Assembly: GCA_016125975.1 (NCBI GenBank) | Contig: JAEFCZ010000003.1 | Coordinates: 1 to 64,000 of the forward strand | Direction: 5' to 3' | From: Candidatus Nitrosopumilus sp. | GTDB taxonomy: Archaea > Thermoproteota > Nitrososphaeria > Nitrososphaerales > Nitrosopumilaceae | DNA: 64,000 nt | In this document: positions 35,070-45,373 of the stretch, in pieces | Layout: every line of letters starts with the position of its first letter | Position numbering within the stretch: position 1 is the first letter of the stretch | Position numbers and translations under genes: made by a program | The notes under the pieces: model-generated | Databases searched by the model: none | What the model was told of the DNA's origin: nothing | The model's input: the letters and a program-made list of their open reading frames with translations, nothing else

Positions 35070-35784
35070 TTTAATTAAAATTAAAATAATTATATTTTTT
35101 AATTTGTAGTATTCTTAACCTGTTTTTAATTATACTTGATTGTAATTTTAAAAATTACGTACATCTTACTATCACAAATAAACTAAATTAGTAAATATCA
35201 TAATAAAATATCATAATTTCTGTTAAATCATATAGTCACAAGAATTTTTAAAAACATACACAAAACCAACATTTACTTTACAACTCATTTCTAATTTGTA
35301 ACAAAAATATTTTTAATAATCATTTAACAATTTCATTAAAATTATATTTCAAATATCATTATTTTATATTTCTGTATTCTTTATCATTAAAAAAATATTT
35401 TGATAAAAAAACTATTTTAATAATTTAAAATTTTTGTTAACACAAATTAGATGTTAGTTATAAAATATTAAATTATATTTTAAAAAACTGTTTGTAAAAC
35501 TAAATCATAGTAATTTCTAGAATTTTTTAAAAACTCTTTAATCAACTAATTTAAAATATTTTTTTTAAATTTTTTTGAAAAATCAAAAATGCCAATACGG
35601 TATCATAGATTGTCCTATTTACCAATATGGTATTAGATCTGATGAGTAATTTCCCCGTTTCTTAATGCTTATTTTTTTTAAATTTATGCATGGTATTTCA
35701 TCTGAATTATTTCAAAAATATTTGTCCTATTGTAAAATCTCTCATAAATTATGATGATCATAATCTTACAAAATATTCTGGAGG
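35070..35784. other. 715-bp very AT-rich non-coding stretch
   Basis: No coding frame of note. The sequence is made largely of A/T runs and TTTTAAAAA-type words, far more extreme than the other gaps. The only GC-richer piece (35591-35660) holds two phased repeats. It might be a promoter-rich regulatory region or relaxed decay. I see no orc1/cdc6 gene beside it, so an origin is only a possibility. Confidence 0.5.
35592..35633. repeat. Phased direct repeat pair in the AT-rich stretch
   Basis: CCAATACGGTAT (35592-35603) recurs as CCAATATGGTAT (35622-35633) with one difference and a period of exactly 30 bp. The second copy lies in a short palindrome TACCA-ATA-TGGTA. The three-turn spacing suggests protein binding on one DNA face, about 150 bp before the broken gene at 35785. 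Confidence 0.5.
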
Positions 35785-36452
35785 ATGTTGTATTTGAAAA
35801 AGCTTGCCCTGTTTGTAATTTTCACATTATTGAGTTTTTCAACATTTAATGCATATGGTATGGAATTTAATTTCAAAGATTTACAATCTGATGATCAACT
35901 TTCTACAATCCATCATGTTGTTTTACATGAAAGTCTTTCAGCTAAAATGATTACAGATGAATTAAATGAATTACCCAATAGTTACAATATTGTTTTAACT
36001 GAAAAATTAAGTGTTGTAGATTCAGATGATTTTGAACAATTGTTAATCTTAAAAACAACTGCAGATAAACATGCAACTCTAGAAAGAATTTTTGACAGAA
36101 ATAATATTTACAAAATTTCTGATAACAAAAATTCAAAATTTAATAATTATATTTTAAACAATGAAATAGATTCCAATTATAAATTTGATCTGTATTTCGA
36201 ATTTGGAAATCTGAATTATTTAATTTTAAATTTAGAAACATATTTGAAAATAATAACCAACAAAATATAGGAATCAATACATTTTATGATATTTTAGTTG
36301 AACCAGATCCAAATTCATCATCAGTTAGTTCTCTATTTTTAATATTCATTATGCCTTTTGCAGGTTTTGTTTTATTACAAACTAATGTTAATTATACAAA
36401 AAATACCAGAAAATTTTTTATGTTTATCTCTTTTCATAATTTTATCTTCTAG
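35785..36452 (+). pseudogene. Frame-broken secreted protein gene
   Basis: TTG at 35785 opens a signal-peptide protein (LKKLALFVIFTLLSFSTFNA) that runs in frame to 36270. The sequence in another frame continues smoothly from about 36195 (ENNNQQNIGINTFYDILVEP) to a TAG at 36450-36452 and ends with a hydrophobic anchor (LFLIFIMPFAGFVLLQ). So one frameshift near 36190-36240 splits an ORF of about 220 codons. It is either a pseudogene or a sequencing indel; the next gene is broken too. Confidence 0.6.
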
Positions 36453-37839
36453 TGCAGTTATTGGTCCACTATCTATCTCAAATTCATATTGGGGGATGGC
36501 TTATGCAGAAGAATTTTCGTTTGATGGAATCATTGAAGATGTACAAAATAATTTAGATTCAAATGCAACCTCAACTGAACCACTCCCAGTCAATGCAACC
36601 TCAACTGAACCAATCATTATACCAGAAGCTACTGTAGCATTCCAATTTGATAATGTTGAACCAGAATCAACTGAAACAACACCAGAATCAACTGAAACAA
36701 CACCAGAATCAGAATCGACAACTCTTGAATTAGACGGTCAAGGTGATTTTATACAAATTCAAAATGTTACAATGACCGATGACATTGATGGATTAACAGT
36801 TACTGCTTGGGTGAAACCTGATTATTCATCTGGTTCTCCTGAATTTACTGTAATAAGCAAAGACAAATCATTTGCTTTGACTATTAACAATAACATACAA
36901 TCAGAAAATACTGCTAAATTTTCAGTATTTGATGGAATCAAATGAACTACAGTTGAATCATCTAGTACAATTACAGAAAATTGGTCATTCCTATCTTCAA
37001 CATTTAGTGGTGAATTCATTGGAATATTTGTAAATGGTACAAGAGAAGCAACTCAAGAAGTTACTGGTGTTCCAACCCTTACAACTAATGGAAAATTAGA
37101 TACTACCACCGTTGATAATCTTCATCTGTAGAGGATATTGTAATTGGAGCATCTGTAACTGCAAAAGATGAAGAAACTAAATCAAGTAATGAATTTTCTG
37201 GAGAGATTGATGATGTTTTGTTATATGATTATGTTTTAGAAGACGAACAAATTCTTGCAATGTTTGAGCAAACAAAACAAACCTATGAAGAACTAGCTGC
37301 AATTCCTGAACTAAGCATTGAAGAAATCATTGCTCAAATGGAAGCAGAACAATTATCTAACAACAAAAGTAACTGATTCTGCAACGCTTTACAGTCATCC
37401 AAGAAGTCAATCAATATCTGCATATGATATGAGAACACTTGAGATAATTGAAGAAGATGATAAGGTATTATCTGAACCAGTGTTAATCTATGCTTCAAAT
37501 TCAGAAAACAACGAATTGAATTTCCATGTAACTGCACCTGATGGTCAATGTGTCATTGGTTCTAGTGAAGAATGTTTGGTACAAGAAAACACCAGATCAA
37601 ACAGAGGTGGTTTGCAAAGTGTACTATATGACGGACAAATGTTGAGAATAAAGTATAGTGGTCCTGATAGTGCACTTGAAAGATTCTCAATTACATCAAT
37701 TGATCCAATTGTTGGTGACTGATCCGTTACTTTAGAATCTGAAGAAGGACTTATTCCACAAGCTCAAGCTATGAAAGACTTGTTTGTCAAAGTCAATTAT
37801 AATATGCACTCTGAAACAATTACTGTATTTTCAGATTAA
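36385..37839 (+). pseudogene. Decayed LamG-like (concanavalin-like) surface protein gene
   Basis: A signal peptide (residues from ATG 36385: PENFLCLSLFIILSSSAVI) leads into Thr/Glu/Pro repeats (NATSTEP twice; PESTETT twice). A LamG-like domain follows (LELDGQGDFIQIQNVTMTDD, LTVTAWVKPDY). An in-frame TGA at 36943-36945 interrupts DGIK-TTVESSS. A frame change occurs near 37125, another near 37362, and a second in-frame TGA lies at 37720-37722. The last frame closes at 37837-37839. At both TGAs the missing residue is plausibly Trp (one G to A change). Recent decay is likely. Confidence 0.75.
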
Positions 37840-37840
37840 T

Positions 37841-39298
37841 CTATGGAAATGCAACTGATTCAGAAAGAATAGAGTCAATCTCTGATATACTTATTCTGGT
37901 TTGTTCCATAGAGTCTCTCTTTCTAATTGTTACAGTGTTGTCTTCTAGTGTTTGGTGATCAACTGTAACTGCATATGGTGCACCAATTTCATCTAATCTA
38001 CGATATCTTCTACCAATTGCACCTGAATGATCTAAAAATGCATCAAATTTTCTTTTTATCAAAAGATAAACTTCATCAGTTTTTTCCTTTAATCCATCTT
38101 TTTTTACCAATGATAAAATTCCTACATGAGTTGGTGAGAGATATGGCTTTAAAGATAATACAACTCTCTCATGTTCTTTATCGTCTTTTAATGAATGCTC
38201 TAAAATAGTATACAAACTTCTATCAATACCCATTGAAATTTCAAATACGTGAGGAAGTACTTTGTCATCATTGTCCATTATCTCAAATTTCTCCTTGCTT
38301 TTGTTTGCATGACTAGACAAATCATAGTCTGATCTATAATTACATGCAACTAATTCTAGCCAACCAATAGTAGTTTCAACCTCAAAATCAAATGCGACTT
38401 CTGCATAGAATGCCTTTTCCTTATCTCCTAGTTTTCTAAATCTACTTTTTGAGATATCTATACCTGTTTTTTCGTAAAATTCAGTTAATATTCCTAAATA
38501 ATACGCGACAAATTTGTTTGGAACTGTTCCAGATTCTATTGCTTCTTTGCATGTCATTGAAACTGGTTCAGAATCTGTTTGAACTCTGATTACTGTATCT
38601 TGAACCTCTGCAAATTTTTCAACCTCATTTAGTTTAGAAGGGTTACAAAACACTTCAATTTCTGCTTGATAAAATTCTCTTAAACGTAATAGGCTCTGTC
38701 TTGGGGCTATCTCATTTCTAAAACTTTTACCGACTTGAGCAATTCCTAGTGGAAGTTTGCCTCTCATAGTCTTGTATAGTCTAGGAAAATCAACAAAGAT
38801 TGATTGACATGTCTCTGGTCTAAGGTATGCCTCTTCTTCTTCAGGACCAATTCCTACCTTAAACATCATATTGAAATTCTTTGTACTTTCAAAATCCCCT
38901 TTACATTTTGGGCACTTTATGTTATTTTGATTAATTGCATTATCAAATTCTTCCAAATCTGCACTTTCAGGTATTTCAATTTGAGTAATTTCTGCAATAG
39001 TTCTATCAGCTCTAAATGTAGAATTACATTTTGTACATTTTATTATTGGATCGGCAAAATTTCCTAAATGTCCAGATGCTTCAAAGACCGATTTTGACAT
39101 TATTTGAGAACCATCAATCTCAAGCATTCCATCCCTTCGAATAAGTTCTCTTCTCCATAACTCTAAAAATTTATTTTTCAACCCAACTCCTGTTGGTCCA
39201 TATTCCCAAAATCCAGCTTGTGCATCAGCATAAACTTCACAACTTGGAAAGTAAAATCCACGTTCGAGTGCTAATTTCATTACTGATTCATAGTCCAT
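37841..39298 (-). CDS. glyS: Glycyl-tRNA synthetase (class II, alpha2 type)
   Basis: A 485-residue archaeal/eukaryal-type GlyRS. The N-terminus is MDYESVMKLALERGFYFPSCEVY. Class II motif 2 is visible as GKSFRNEIAPRQSLLRLREFYQAEIE, and motif 3 as VLPHVFEISMGIDRSLYTILEH. Two CxxC pairs (CTKCNSTF, CPKCKGDF) mark the zinc-like insertion. The C-terminal anticodon-binding part follows. It charges tRNA-Gly; a tRNA-Gly(CCC) gene lies 9 kb away. It ends 2 bp after the LamG pseudogene. Confidence 0.93.
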   Translation of the reverse strand: MDYESVMKLALERGFYFPSCEVYADAQAGFWEYGPTGVGLKNKFLELWRRELIRRDGMLEIDGSQIMSKSVFEASGHLGNFADPIIKCTKCNSTFRADRTIAEITQIEIPESADLEEFDNAINQNNIKCPKCKGDFESTKNFNMMFKVGIGPEEEEAYLRPETCQSIFVDFPRLYKTMRGKLPLGIAQVGKSFRNEIAPRQSLLRLREFYQAEIEVFCNPSKLNEVEKFAEVQDTVIRVQTDSEPVSMTCKEAIESGTVPNKFVAYYLGILTEFYEKTGIDISKSRFRKLGDKEKAFYAEVAFDFEVETTIGWLELVACNYRSDYDLSSHANKSKEKFEIMDNDDKVLPHVFEISMGIDRSLYTILEHSLKDDKEHERVVLSLKPYLSPTHVGILSLVKKDGLKEKTDEVYLLIKRKFDAFLDHSGAIGRRYRRLDEIGAPYAVTVDHQTLEDNTVTIRKRDSMEQTRISISEIDSILSESVAFP

Positions 39299-39328
39299 GT
39301 TTAATCACTAAATCCATTGAATAAATTT

Positions 39329-40168
39329 CTACGCAAATTCTTTTGCCTTTCTAATGTTTTCAAAATCATCTCTATCATCATCAATAGGAGTTTCTAAAAC
39401 TATGGGTATCTTTTCCTTATTTGCTAACTTTACAATAGCCGATATTCCTTTCTCTCCTATTCCTCCCAATCCTAAATGATAATGTCTATCAAGATTACAA
39501 CCGATGTCACCTCTAGCATCATTTAGATGAAGAATCTTTAGATTGTCTATTCCTACATATTTGTCAAATTCTGCAAAAGCTTCTTTCACTTTTGCTTCGC
39601 TTCTTAAATCATATCCAGAAACAAATGCATGACATGAATCAAAACATATGCCAAATTTTTTTGTAGGCTTTAACTGCTTGAAAATTTCCCCTAATTGTTT
39701 AAAATCCGAACCAACTGAATTTTTTTGTCCTGCTGTATTTTCTAATAGAATCATTACGTCATTTTTTGTTTTCCCTGCTGCAGTCAATCCCTTAACTAAT
39801 CTCTTAATTCCAGCTTCTTCTCCAGTTCCTAAATGACTTCCAAGATGAGTTACCAGATATGGAATTCCTAATTGTGCACATCTCTCAACTTCATCTACCA
39901 AAGTTTTTACTGATTTTTCAAATCCATCTTCTTTTGGAGTAGATAAATTTGGTAAATATGGCATGTGTGCACATGTTGCAAATCTATCGATTTTACTTTC
40001 TTTTAGTTTTGATTTAAAATTAGTAATGTCTTCTTTTGTTAGTGCTTTTGCGTGCCATCCTCTTGGGTTTCTAGTAAAAATCTGAAATGCTGAACATTCT
40101 CTCTCAACCGCATTATCTACTGCTTTGTCAATAGAACCTGAAATTGATACATGACAACCGATCTGCAT
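39329..40168 (-). CDS. nfo: Endonuclease IV (AP endonuclease)
   Basis: From ATG 40168 the 280-residue protein matches Nfo: GCHVSISGSIDKAVDNA, RNPRGWHAK, YLVTHLGSHLGTG, ENTAGQKNSVG, CFDSCHAFVSGYD, HLNDARGDIGCNLDRHYHLGLGGIG. His, Asp and Glu of the trinuclear zinc site are present. The frame extends to 40288 but those codons are not family sequence. It acts at abasic sites, complementing nth in this window. Confidence 0.92.
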   Translation of the reverse strand: MQIGCHVSISGSIDKAVDNAVERECSAFQIFTRNPRGWHAKALTKEDITNFKSKLKESKIDRFATCAHMPYLPNLSTPKEDGFEKSVKTLVDEVERCAQLGIPYLVTHLGSHLGTGEEAGIKRLVKGLTAAGKTKNDVMILLENTAGQKNSVGSDFKQLGEIFKQLKPTKKFGICFDSCHAFVSGYDLRSEAKVKEAFAEFDKYVGIDNLKILHLNDARGDIGCNLDRHYHLGLGGIGEKGISAIVKLANKEKIPIVLETPIDDDRDDFENIRKAKEFA

Positions 40169-40254
40169 ATTCCAAATTTCATTCAAACATAATTTAAACC
40201 AGCATTCAAAAAATAAAACCAGATTTTTAAGTAAATTAAGTAAATCATTATCAT

Positions 40255-41340
40255 ATGCTTGGAGCAGATCAAATCGCCAAATACCCATTTGTACAGGATG
40301 CTGGTCAATATCTGAAAGACCAAGGATTTAGGCTAGAACAATTTGGTATGGATCCTGATTTAGAGCCAATTGTTAAGAAAGCATTTGATCGTATTTACAC
40401 CGCAGCAGAAGGAAAAACATACAAATCTGATCTAATTGGAAATCAAGCATCAAAAGAGGCAACTCTCCCAAGAGAAGTTTTTTCATTTCTTTTAGCTATT
40501 GTATTGTTAAAACTTAGTGGAATGAATACTTTGATCAAGAGATTTGCACTACAGGAATCAATACGAGCAGAAAAATACTTAGAAGCTGATCTAAAAATAT
40601 CTAATAATCCTAGCGGATCTGTAATTCTAACTGATGAACAAAAATCTATTAGAGATGTTGCTGCACAAATAATTAAAGAAATTTCAAACGTAGAAATTTC
40701 TAAACCTGAAGAAAAAAATGAAGGAAATTATACTTCAGGTAAAGATGAATGGTTAGTCAATATTTCAGATTATCTTACTCGTTCAATTCATTTCCATGAG
40801 CGTGAATGGAAATTGATTAATAGAAAAGTTGAAAATGGAAAAGTGTATCTTTCTTCACATCAAACAGTTAGATTGATAAGAAAAGAATTAGGAATGTATA
40901 TCAATTCTAGACTTACTGATACAAAAACTCCAGAAATGATTCCGGGATTTGAGAATTATGTAAACAAACTTGTTTCTTTAGCAAAAAAATTTAGAACCTT
41001 TACTGTAGATACTGGTGAATATCCTCCATGCATTAAACATGCAATTCAAGTACTTGAGAAAGGTGAAAACTTACCACATTCTGGAAGATTCATGTTAGCT
41101 ACATTTCTATTATCAAAAGGACAATCAGTGGAACAAATTGCACCTTTATTCAAAAATGCCCCTGATTATAATGAACGTGTAACTCTTTACCAACTAAATC
41201 AATTAAACGGGACTTCTGGAAGTGGTACAAAATATTCTTGCCCATCATGTGAAAAATTAAAAACACAAAATTTGTGCTTCGCTACATCAGAATGTGACAA
41301 TATCATTAATCCACTACAATTCGGAAAGAAGAGGAAATAA
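40255..41340 (+). CDS. priL: DNA primase large subunit
   Basis: A 361-residue protein. The N-terminal helical part is followed by the C-terminal Fe-S domain with Cys at PPCIKHAIQVLEKG, SCPSCEKLKTQNLCF. Archaeal PriL regulates product length and anchors PriS. The stop shares one base with the priS start codon, confirming an operon with the small subunit. Confidence 0.92.
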   Translation: MLGADQIAKYPFVQDAGQYLKDQGFRLEQFGMDPDLEPIVKKAFDRIYTAAEGKTYKSDLIGNQASKEATLPREVFSFLLAIVLLKLSGMNTLIKRFALQESIRAEKYLEADLKISNNPSGSVILTDEQKSIRDVAAQIIKEISNVEISKPEEKNEGNYTSGKDEWLVNISDYLTRSIHFHEREWKLINRKVENGKVYLSSHQTVRLIRKELGMYINSRLTDTKTPEMIPGFENYVNKLVSLAKKFRTFTVDTGEYPPCIKHAIQVLEKGENLPHSGRFMLATFLLSKGQSVEQIAPLFKNAPDYNERVTLYQLNQLNGTSGSGTKYSCPSCEKLKTQNLCFATSECDNIINPLQFGKKRK

Positions 41341-42470
41341 TGAAAGAAACTGATACAAAATTTTTAGAAGATTCATTCAAAAAATACTATTTTGAACATT
41401 TTGATCTGATTAAAGTTCCTGAACGCACATCTGAACGAGAATTTGGTTACCAAAAATTCAATTCAGGAATGACTCGTCATCTTTCAATTAAGAATGACAA
41501 AGAATTACACCTATTATTTATGCAAAATATTCCATCTGATGTATATTGTTCAAATGGATATTACACATTTCCGAATCTCCCTATGAATGAAAAAGACTGG
41601 AAAGAAGCAGATTTAATTTTTGATATAGATGCAAAAGATCTTAATCTACCATGCAGAATAGATCATACAGTTGCTGTATGTAGTGATTGTAATGAAATCT
41701 CAAAAACTTATGACAAATGCACAAAATGTAATTCTACAAAGTTAGAAAAAAAATCACTTCCTTGTTTAAATTGTATTAATGGATCAAAAAATCAAGTAGA
41801 AAAGTTAATTGAAGTTTTAGTAAATGATTTTGTAATATCTAAAGAAAATATCCATGTTTATTTTTCTGGAAATGAAGGGTTTCATATCCATGTTTATAAT
41901 TCACAATTCCAAAAAATAGGATCACGAGAAAGATCAGAATTAACTGATTATATTATGTTTAATGGAATGATCCCTGAAACTTTTGGAATGAAAAAATTCA
42001 AACCAAATCGTTCAGATTTTCCAGACATTAATGAAAAAGGTTGGAGAGGACGATTTGCAAAAGAATTTTTTGGTTCAAAATCAAATCGCTCTAAACTTAT
42101 TTCATCATTTGTAAAAAATCCTCTAGATGAATATCCATCTTTTAAAAATACTCTTCAAACTGTTTCAAAGAAAATTGGTGTCAAAATTGATCCTAATGTA
42201 ACTATGGATATTCATAGGATTTTTAGATTGCCAGGATCGATTAATAGTAAAAGTGGTCTCACAAAAATTCATTGTGAGGACTTGGAAAAATTTGATGCAT
42301 ACACTGATTCATCTTTTCTTAGTGACGATCCTGTAGAAATTCTTGCAAATTGCCCTATTGAATTTAAGTTGAGAAACAAAAAATTTGGACCCTACAATAA
42401 TGAAAAAATCACAACTCCTACATTTGCAGCAGCCTACATGATCTGTAAAAAACTAGCAACAATTGCCTAA
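41340..42470 (+). CDS. priS: DNA primase catalytic small subunit
   Basis: A 376-residue archaeal/eukaryal primase. Metal-site LIFDIDAKDLN (about residues 96-106), the zinc motif CSDCNEISKTYDKCTKC, active SGNEGFHIHVYN (about 178-189) and MDIHRIFRLPGSINSKSG. Makes RNA primers for the replisome with PriL. ATG overlaps the priL stop by one base. Confidence 0.93.
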   Translation: MKETDTKFLEDSFKKYYFEHFDLIKVPERTSEREFGYQKFNSGMTRHLSIKNDKELHLLFMQNIPSDVYCSNGYYTFPNLPMNEKDWKEADLIFDIDAKDLNLPCRIDHTVAVCSDCNEISKTYDKCTKCNSTKLEKKSLPCLNCINGSKNQVEKLIEVLVNDFVISKENIHVYFSGNEGFHIHVYNSQFQKIGSRERSELTDYIMFNGMIPETFGMKKFKPNRSDFPDINEKGWRGRFAKEFFGSKSNRSKLISSFVKNPLDEYPSFKNTLQTVSKKIGVKIDPNVTMDIHRIFRLPGSINSKSGLTKIHCEDLEKFDAYTDSSFLSDDPVEILANCPIEFKLRNKKFGPYNNEKITTPTFAAAYMICKKLATIA

Positions 42471-42511
42471 TTTTGCTGGTAAGACATTAATTTACCAAAC
42501 CTTAACTCAAC

Positions 42512-45373
42512 TTGATTTTGTATAGTGCCTCTACTGATAAACAGACACCCCCACCTGATGCTGGAAAATACATCAGATTAGGTATTGTTGCAATAATTGG
42601 TATTGTTATTTTTGTAATTGTAGGAAATCAGGCAGTAATCTTATCAATGAATTTCACTGAATTTGGCGATCAATTTTCAAAGCCTCTCTATTACACACTT
42701 ATCTCTACTGTTATTTTATCTGCAATTGCTTTAGTTCGTGTAAATATTTCTGGACGTTCTTCAATTTTCTGGTATGCCATTAATACTGCAATTGGATTCT
42801 TAGGAAAAGGTGGTCAACAACCAATATCTAATGTAGTTCCAAGTTTTAGAGACTACAAATTAAGCTCATCACAATTTGCCATCTGGCAAGTTACCAAAAT
42901 TTTCCTCTTTGGTGCATTCTTTGCAAATATCATGTTTGGATTTGCTGCAATGTCATTTATTGGTGGAAATTATCTTGGAATAGAAAATCTTCCAAAACTA
43001 TTCTCTTTACCATTTGTTACTCCTGATGCTGATCCTAATTATGCAGCAGAAAATGTTGTTCCAATGATACCTGCATTAGTAATTTTGATTCCACCAATAC
43101 TTGCAGCAATTGGATTACGTTTAGTTTTGTATGTTGGATTACATAGAATAATTAATGTAATTACTTCATTTCTTCAAGACTCTAATGAAGGTAAACCTAG
43201 ATATCTAAATTATGTTTCAACTATTGAAGGAATAATTGGTATTGGAATAATCTGGGTCGGATTTAATCTATTTTTTACTGATCAAATTGATTATAATACA
43301 AGATATGTAATTGGTGGCACACTTGTAATTGGTTTTGCATTAATTGCATTTTCAATAGTTGATAGAATTAGAGCACGTGTTCTAACTCATATGTTTAAGA
43401 GAGATGTGTACATTAGAATACTTACAATTATTGCAATTGCAATAATTGTTGCAGGAGTTGTTTCTGTAAATAATAGTATTGCAGACGCAAAAAAGATTGA
43501 ATTTTTGGGACCATACACTGCTCAACAAATTGGAGTTAATCGATATTTAGGTGAACTAAATAACGTACAAGAAAATATTCATGATGTCCAACTAACCTCT
43601 GTTTCCCCAAATAATATCAAAAATTATGTTTCTCAAAATAGTGATGTACTTGATGTAATTCGAGTTTGGGACTGGGAAGCAGCTTTTGCCAAATTGAAAC
43701 CCGAAATTGGTTTGATTCCATATGTTGACTTTGAAGATAATGACATTCTTAGATTTAACAATACTTTGTATTGGACAGCTTCAATGAAGCCAATTCTTCC
43801 AACATCTGTTAGCCTTGAAAACAGATGGTATAACGAACATCTTGTATACACGCATGTTCCAGAGGGGTTCCTTACTTTGGAAGCTACAGATGGACAAATT
43901 GTTGATAGTGGAGAATTTTTCAAACAAAGAGAAATTTACTATGGTGAAGGTGGATTATTTGAGCAAACTTGGTCAGGTTATCCAAACTCCAGAGGTTCTG
44001 ATAGTGCAGAACTTGGCGGTGTATCGTATTCTGGATTAGGAGGATTAGATGTTTCACCACCACTAAGTTGGATATTTGAGCCAAACTTCTTACTTTCATT
44101 TCCAGGAGAATCTGTTCATATAATGAGATACAAAGATGTACATGACAGAATGGAAACACTGTATCCGTATTTCCTCTATGACTTATTTAATAAAGAACTA
44201 GATTCACTTCCTGTAACTGACGGAGAAAACTCGTATTGGTTAATTCCATTAATTATTGGATTTGATACTAGAGATGTTCCATGGTCTGTTGGAAATCCAT
44301 ACCTACGTCTAGTAGGATATGCCCTAGTTGATTCGTACAACGGTGATATTCAATTGTTGAAAACAGGAGATGATTTCTTTACAGAAATGTTTTCAAGTCA
44401 GTATTCTGAACAATTCCAACCAATGCCTACTTGGTTAGAAGAACAAATCAGATATCCTGTTGAATTATTCAATTGGAAAACAGAAATGTACAATGTTTAT
44501 CATGTGACAAATGCTGAAACTTTTATTCAAGCAAATGAATTTTATGAAATCCCACGAGGTCTTGATACCTATTATGTTCAAGCAAAACCTCCTGGATTTG
44601 AACAAACTGAATTCTTGGGACTCTTATCATTAGAATTACGAGGTTCACAAGGAAGAAACCTTGCTGGATATATGGTAGTTGAAAATGATCTTACTAACTT
44701 GGGAGATTTGCAGTTCTATGAAGTTCCATTAAATTCTACAACAAAATTAATTGGCCCAACTGCAGTTAGGGAAGCACTTGATAGAGACCCTGAATTTGCA
44801 CAGTTAAAGACATTATTGAGAAATCCAAGAATTGGTGATAATATCTTATATCGCGTCGGTGCCCATGATGTTTACTTTATTCCAGTTTATACTGCTGGTG
44901 CTGGTGGTGTAGTTGCACAATTAGGTACAATTGCAGCAGTAGGTGCCGCATTTAATGGAGAATACTTTGTTGGGTTGGGTGACACTCAAGAAAAAGCATT
45001 TGAAGCTTATCTAAAGAAAGTTTCAGGTGTAACAGGTTCTGTTACTGTTGCTGATGTTGATTATGTTGAATTGGATAGAGACGATAGAATCGAAATCATA
45101 AAGAAAGTATTTGAGGAAAATGAAATTACTGTTTCAGAACCTACATCAATTCAGATTCCGTTATCATTTAACGAGGGAGAGCTATTCTTCTTTACTGAAA
45201 ACGATCGTGAAGAAACTGTAGAATTCCTGTCACAATTCATTGATGACTTTGTAAAACCAAGAAGTGATAGAGTATTCATGTGGCAAGACGAGAACAACCT
45301 CAACATTGGAACAATATTTGTCAAAGATGGTATATCTGAGATTCATTATGTCTCAATTGAGGTAGGCAGTTAA
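42512..45373 (+). CDS. UPF0182 family membrane protein
   Basis: A 953-residue protein with about 7 N-terminal transmembrane helices (to about residue 325) and a very large external domain. The latter has the UPF0182 landmarks PPLSWIFEPNFLLSF, RDVPWSVGNPYLRLVGYALVDSYNGD and YRVGAHDVYFIPVY. Function unknown in all species. The start is TTG. It abuts a glutamine amidotransferase gene with no gap, so the two may be transcribed together. Confidence 0.85.
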   Translation: MILYSASTDKQTPPPDAGKYIRLGIVAIIGIVIFVIVGNQAVILSMNFTEFGDQFSKPLYYTLISTVILSAIALVRVNISGRSSIFWYAINTAIGFLGKGGQQPISNVVPSFRDYKLSSSQFAIWQVTKIFLFGAFFANIMFGFAAMSFIGGNYLGIENLPKLFSLPFVTPDADPNYAAENVVPMIPALVILIPPILAAIGLRLVLYVGLHRIINVITSFLQDSNEGKPRYLNYVSTIEGIIGIGIIWVGFNLFFTDQIDYNTRYVIGGTLVIGFALIAFSIVDRIRARVLTHMFKRDVYIRILTIIAIAIIVAGVVSVNNSIADAKKIEFLGPYTAQQIGVNRYLGELNNVQENIHDVQLTSVSPNNIKNYVSQNSDVLDVIRVWDWEAAFAKLKPEIGLIPYVDFEDNDILRFNNTLYWTASMKPILPTSVSLENRWYNEHLVYTHVPEGFLTLEATDGQIVDSGEFFKQREIYYGEGGLFEQTWSGYPNSRGSDSAELGGVSYSGLGGLDVSPPLSWIFEPNFLLSFPGESVHIMRYKDVHDRMETLYPYFLYDLFNKELDSLPVTDGENSYWLIPLIIGFDTRDVPWSVGNPYLRLVGYALVDSYNGDIQLLKTGDDFFTEMFSSQYSEQFQPMPTWLEEQIRYPVELFNWKTEMYNVYHVTNAETFIQANEFYEIPRGLDTYYVQAKPPGFEQTEFLGLLSLELRGSQGRNLAGYMVVENDLTNLGDLQFYEVPLNSTTKLIGPTAVREALDRDPEFAQLKTLLRNPRIGDNILYRVGAHDVYFIPVYTAGAGGVVAQLGTIAAVGAAFNGEYFVGLGDTQEKAFEAYLKKVSGVTGSVTVADVDYVELDRDDRIEIIKKVFEENEITVSEPTSIQIPLSFNEGELFFFTENDREETVEFLSQFIDDFVKPRSDRVFMWQDENNLNIGTIFVKDGISEIHYVSIEVGS

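Noticed and set aside
35070..35784. Replication origin
   Set aside because: AT-richness alone is weak; no orc1/cdc6 gene or repeated ORB-like elements were seen.
36943..36945. Genome-wide recoding of TGA as Trp, or selenocysteine/pyrrolysine use
   Set aside because: Intact genes here end in TGA, no SECIS-like hairpin was noted, and the other lesions in this locus favour decay.
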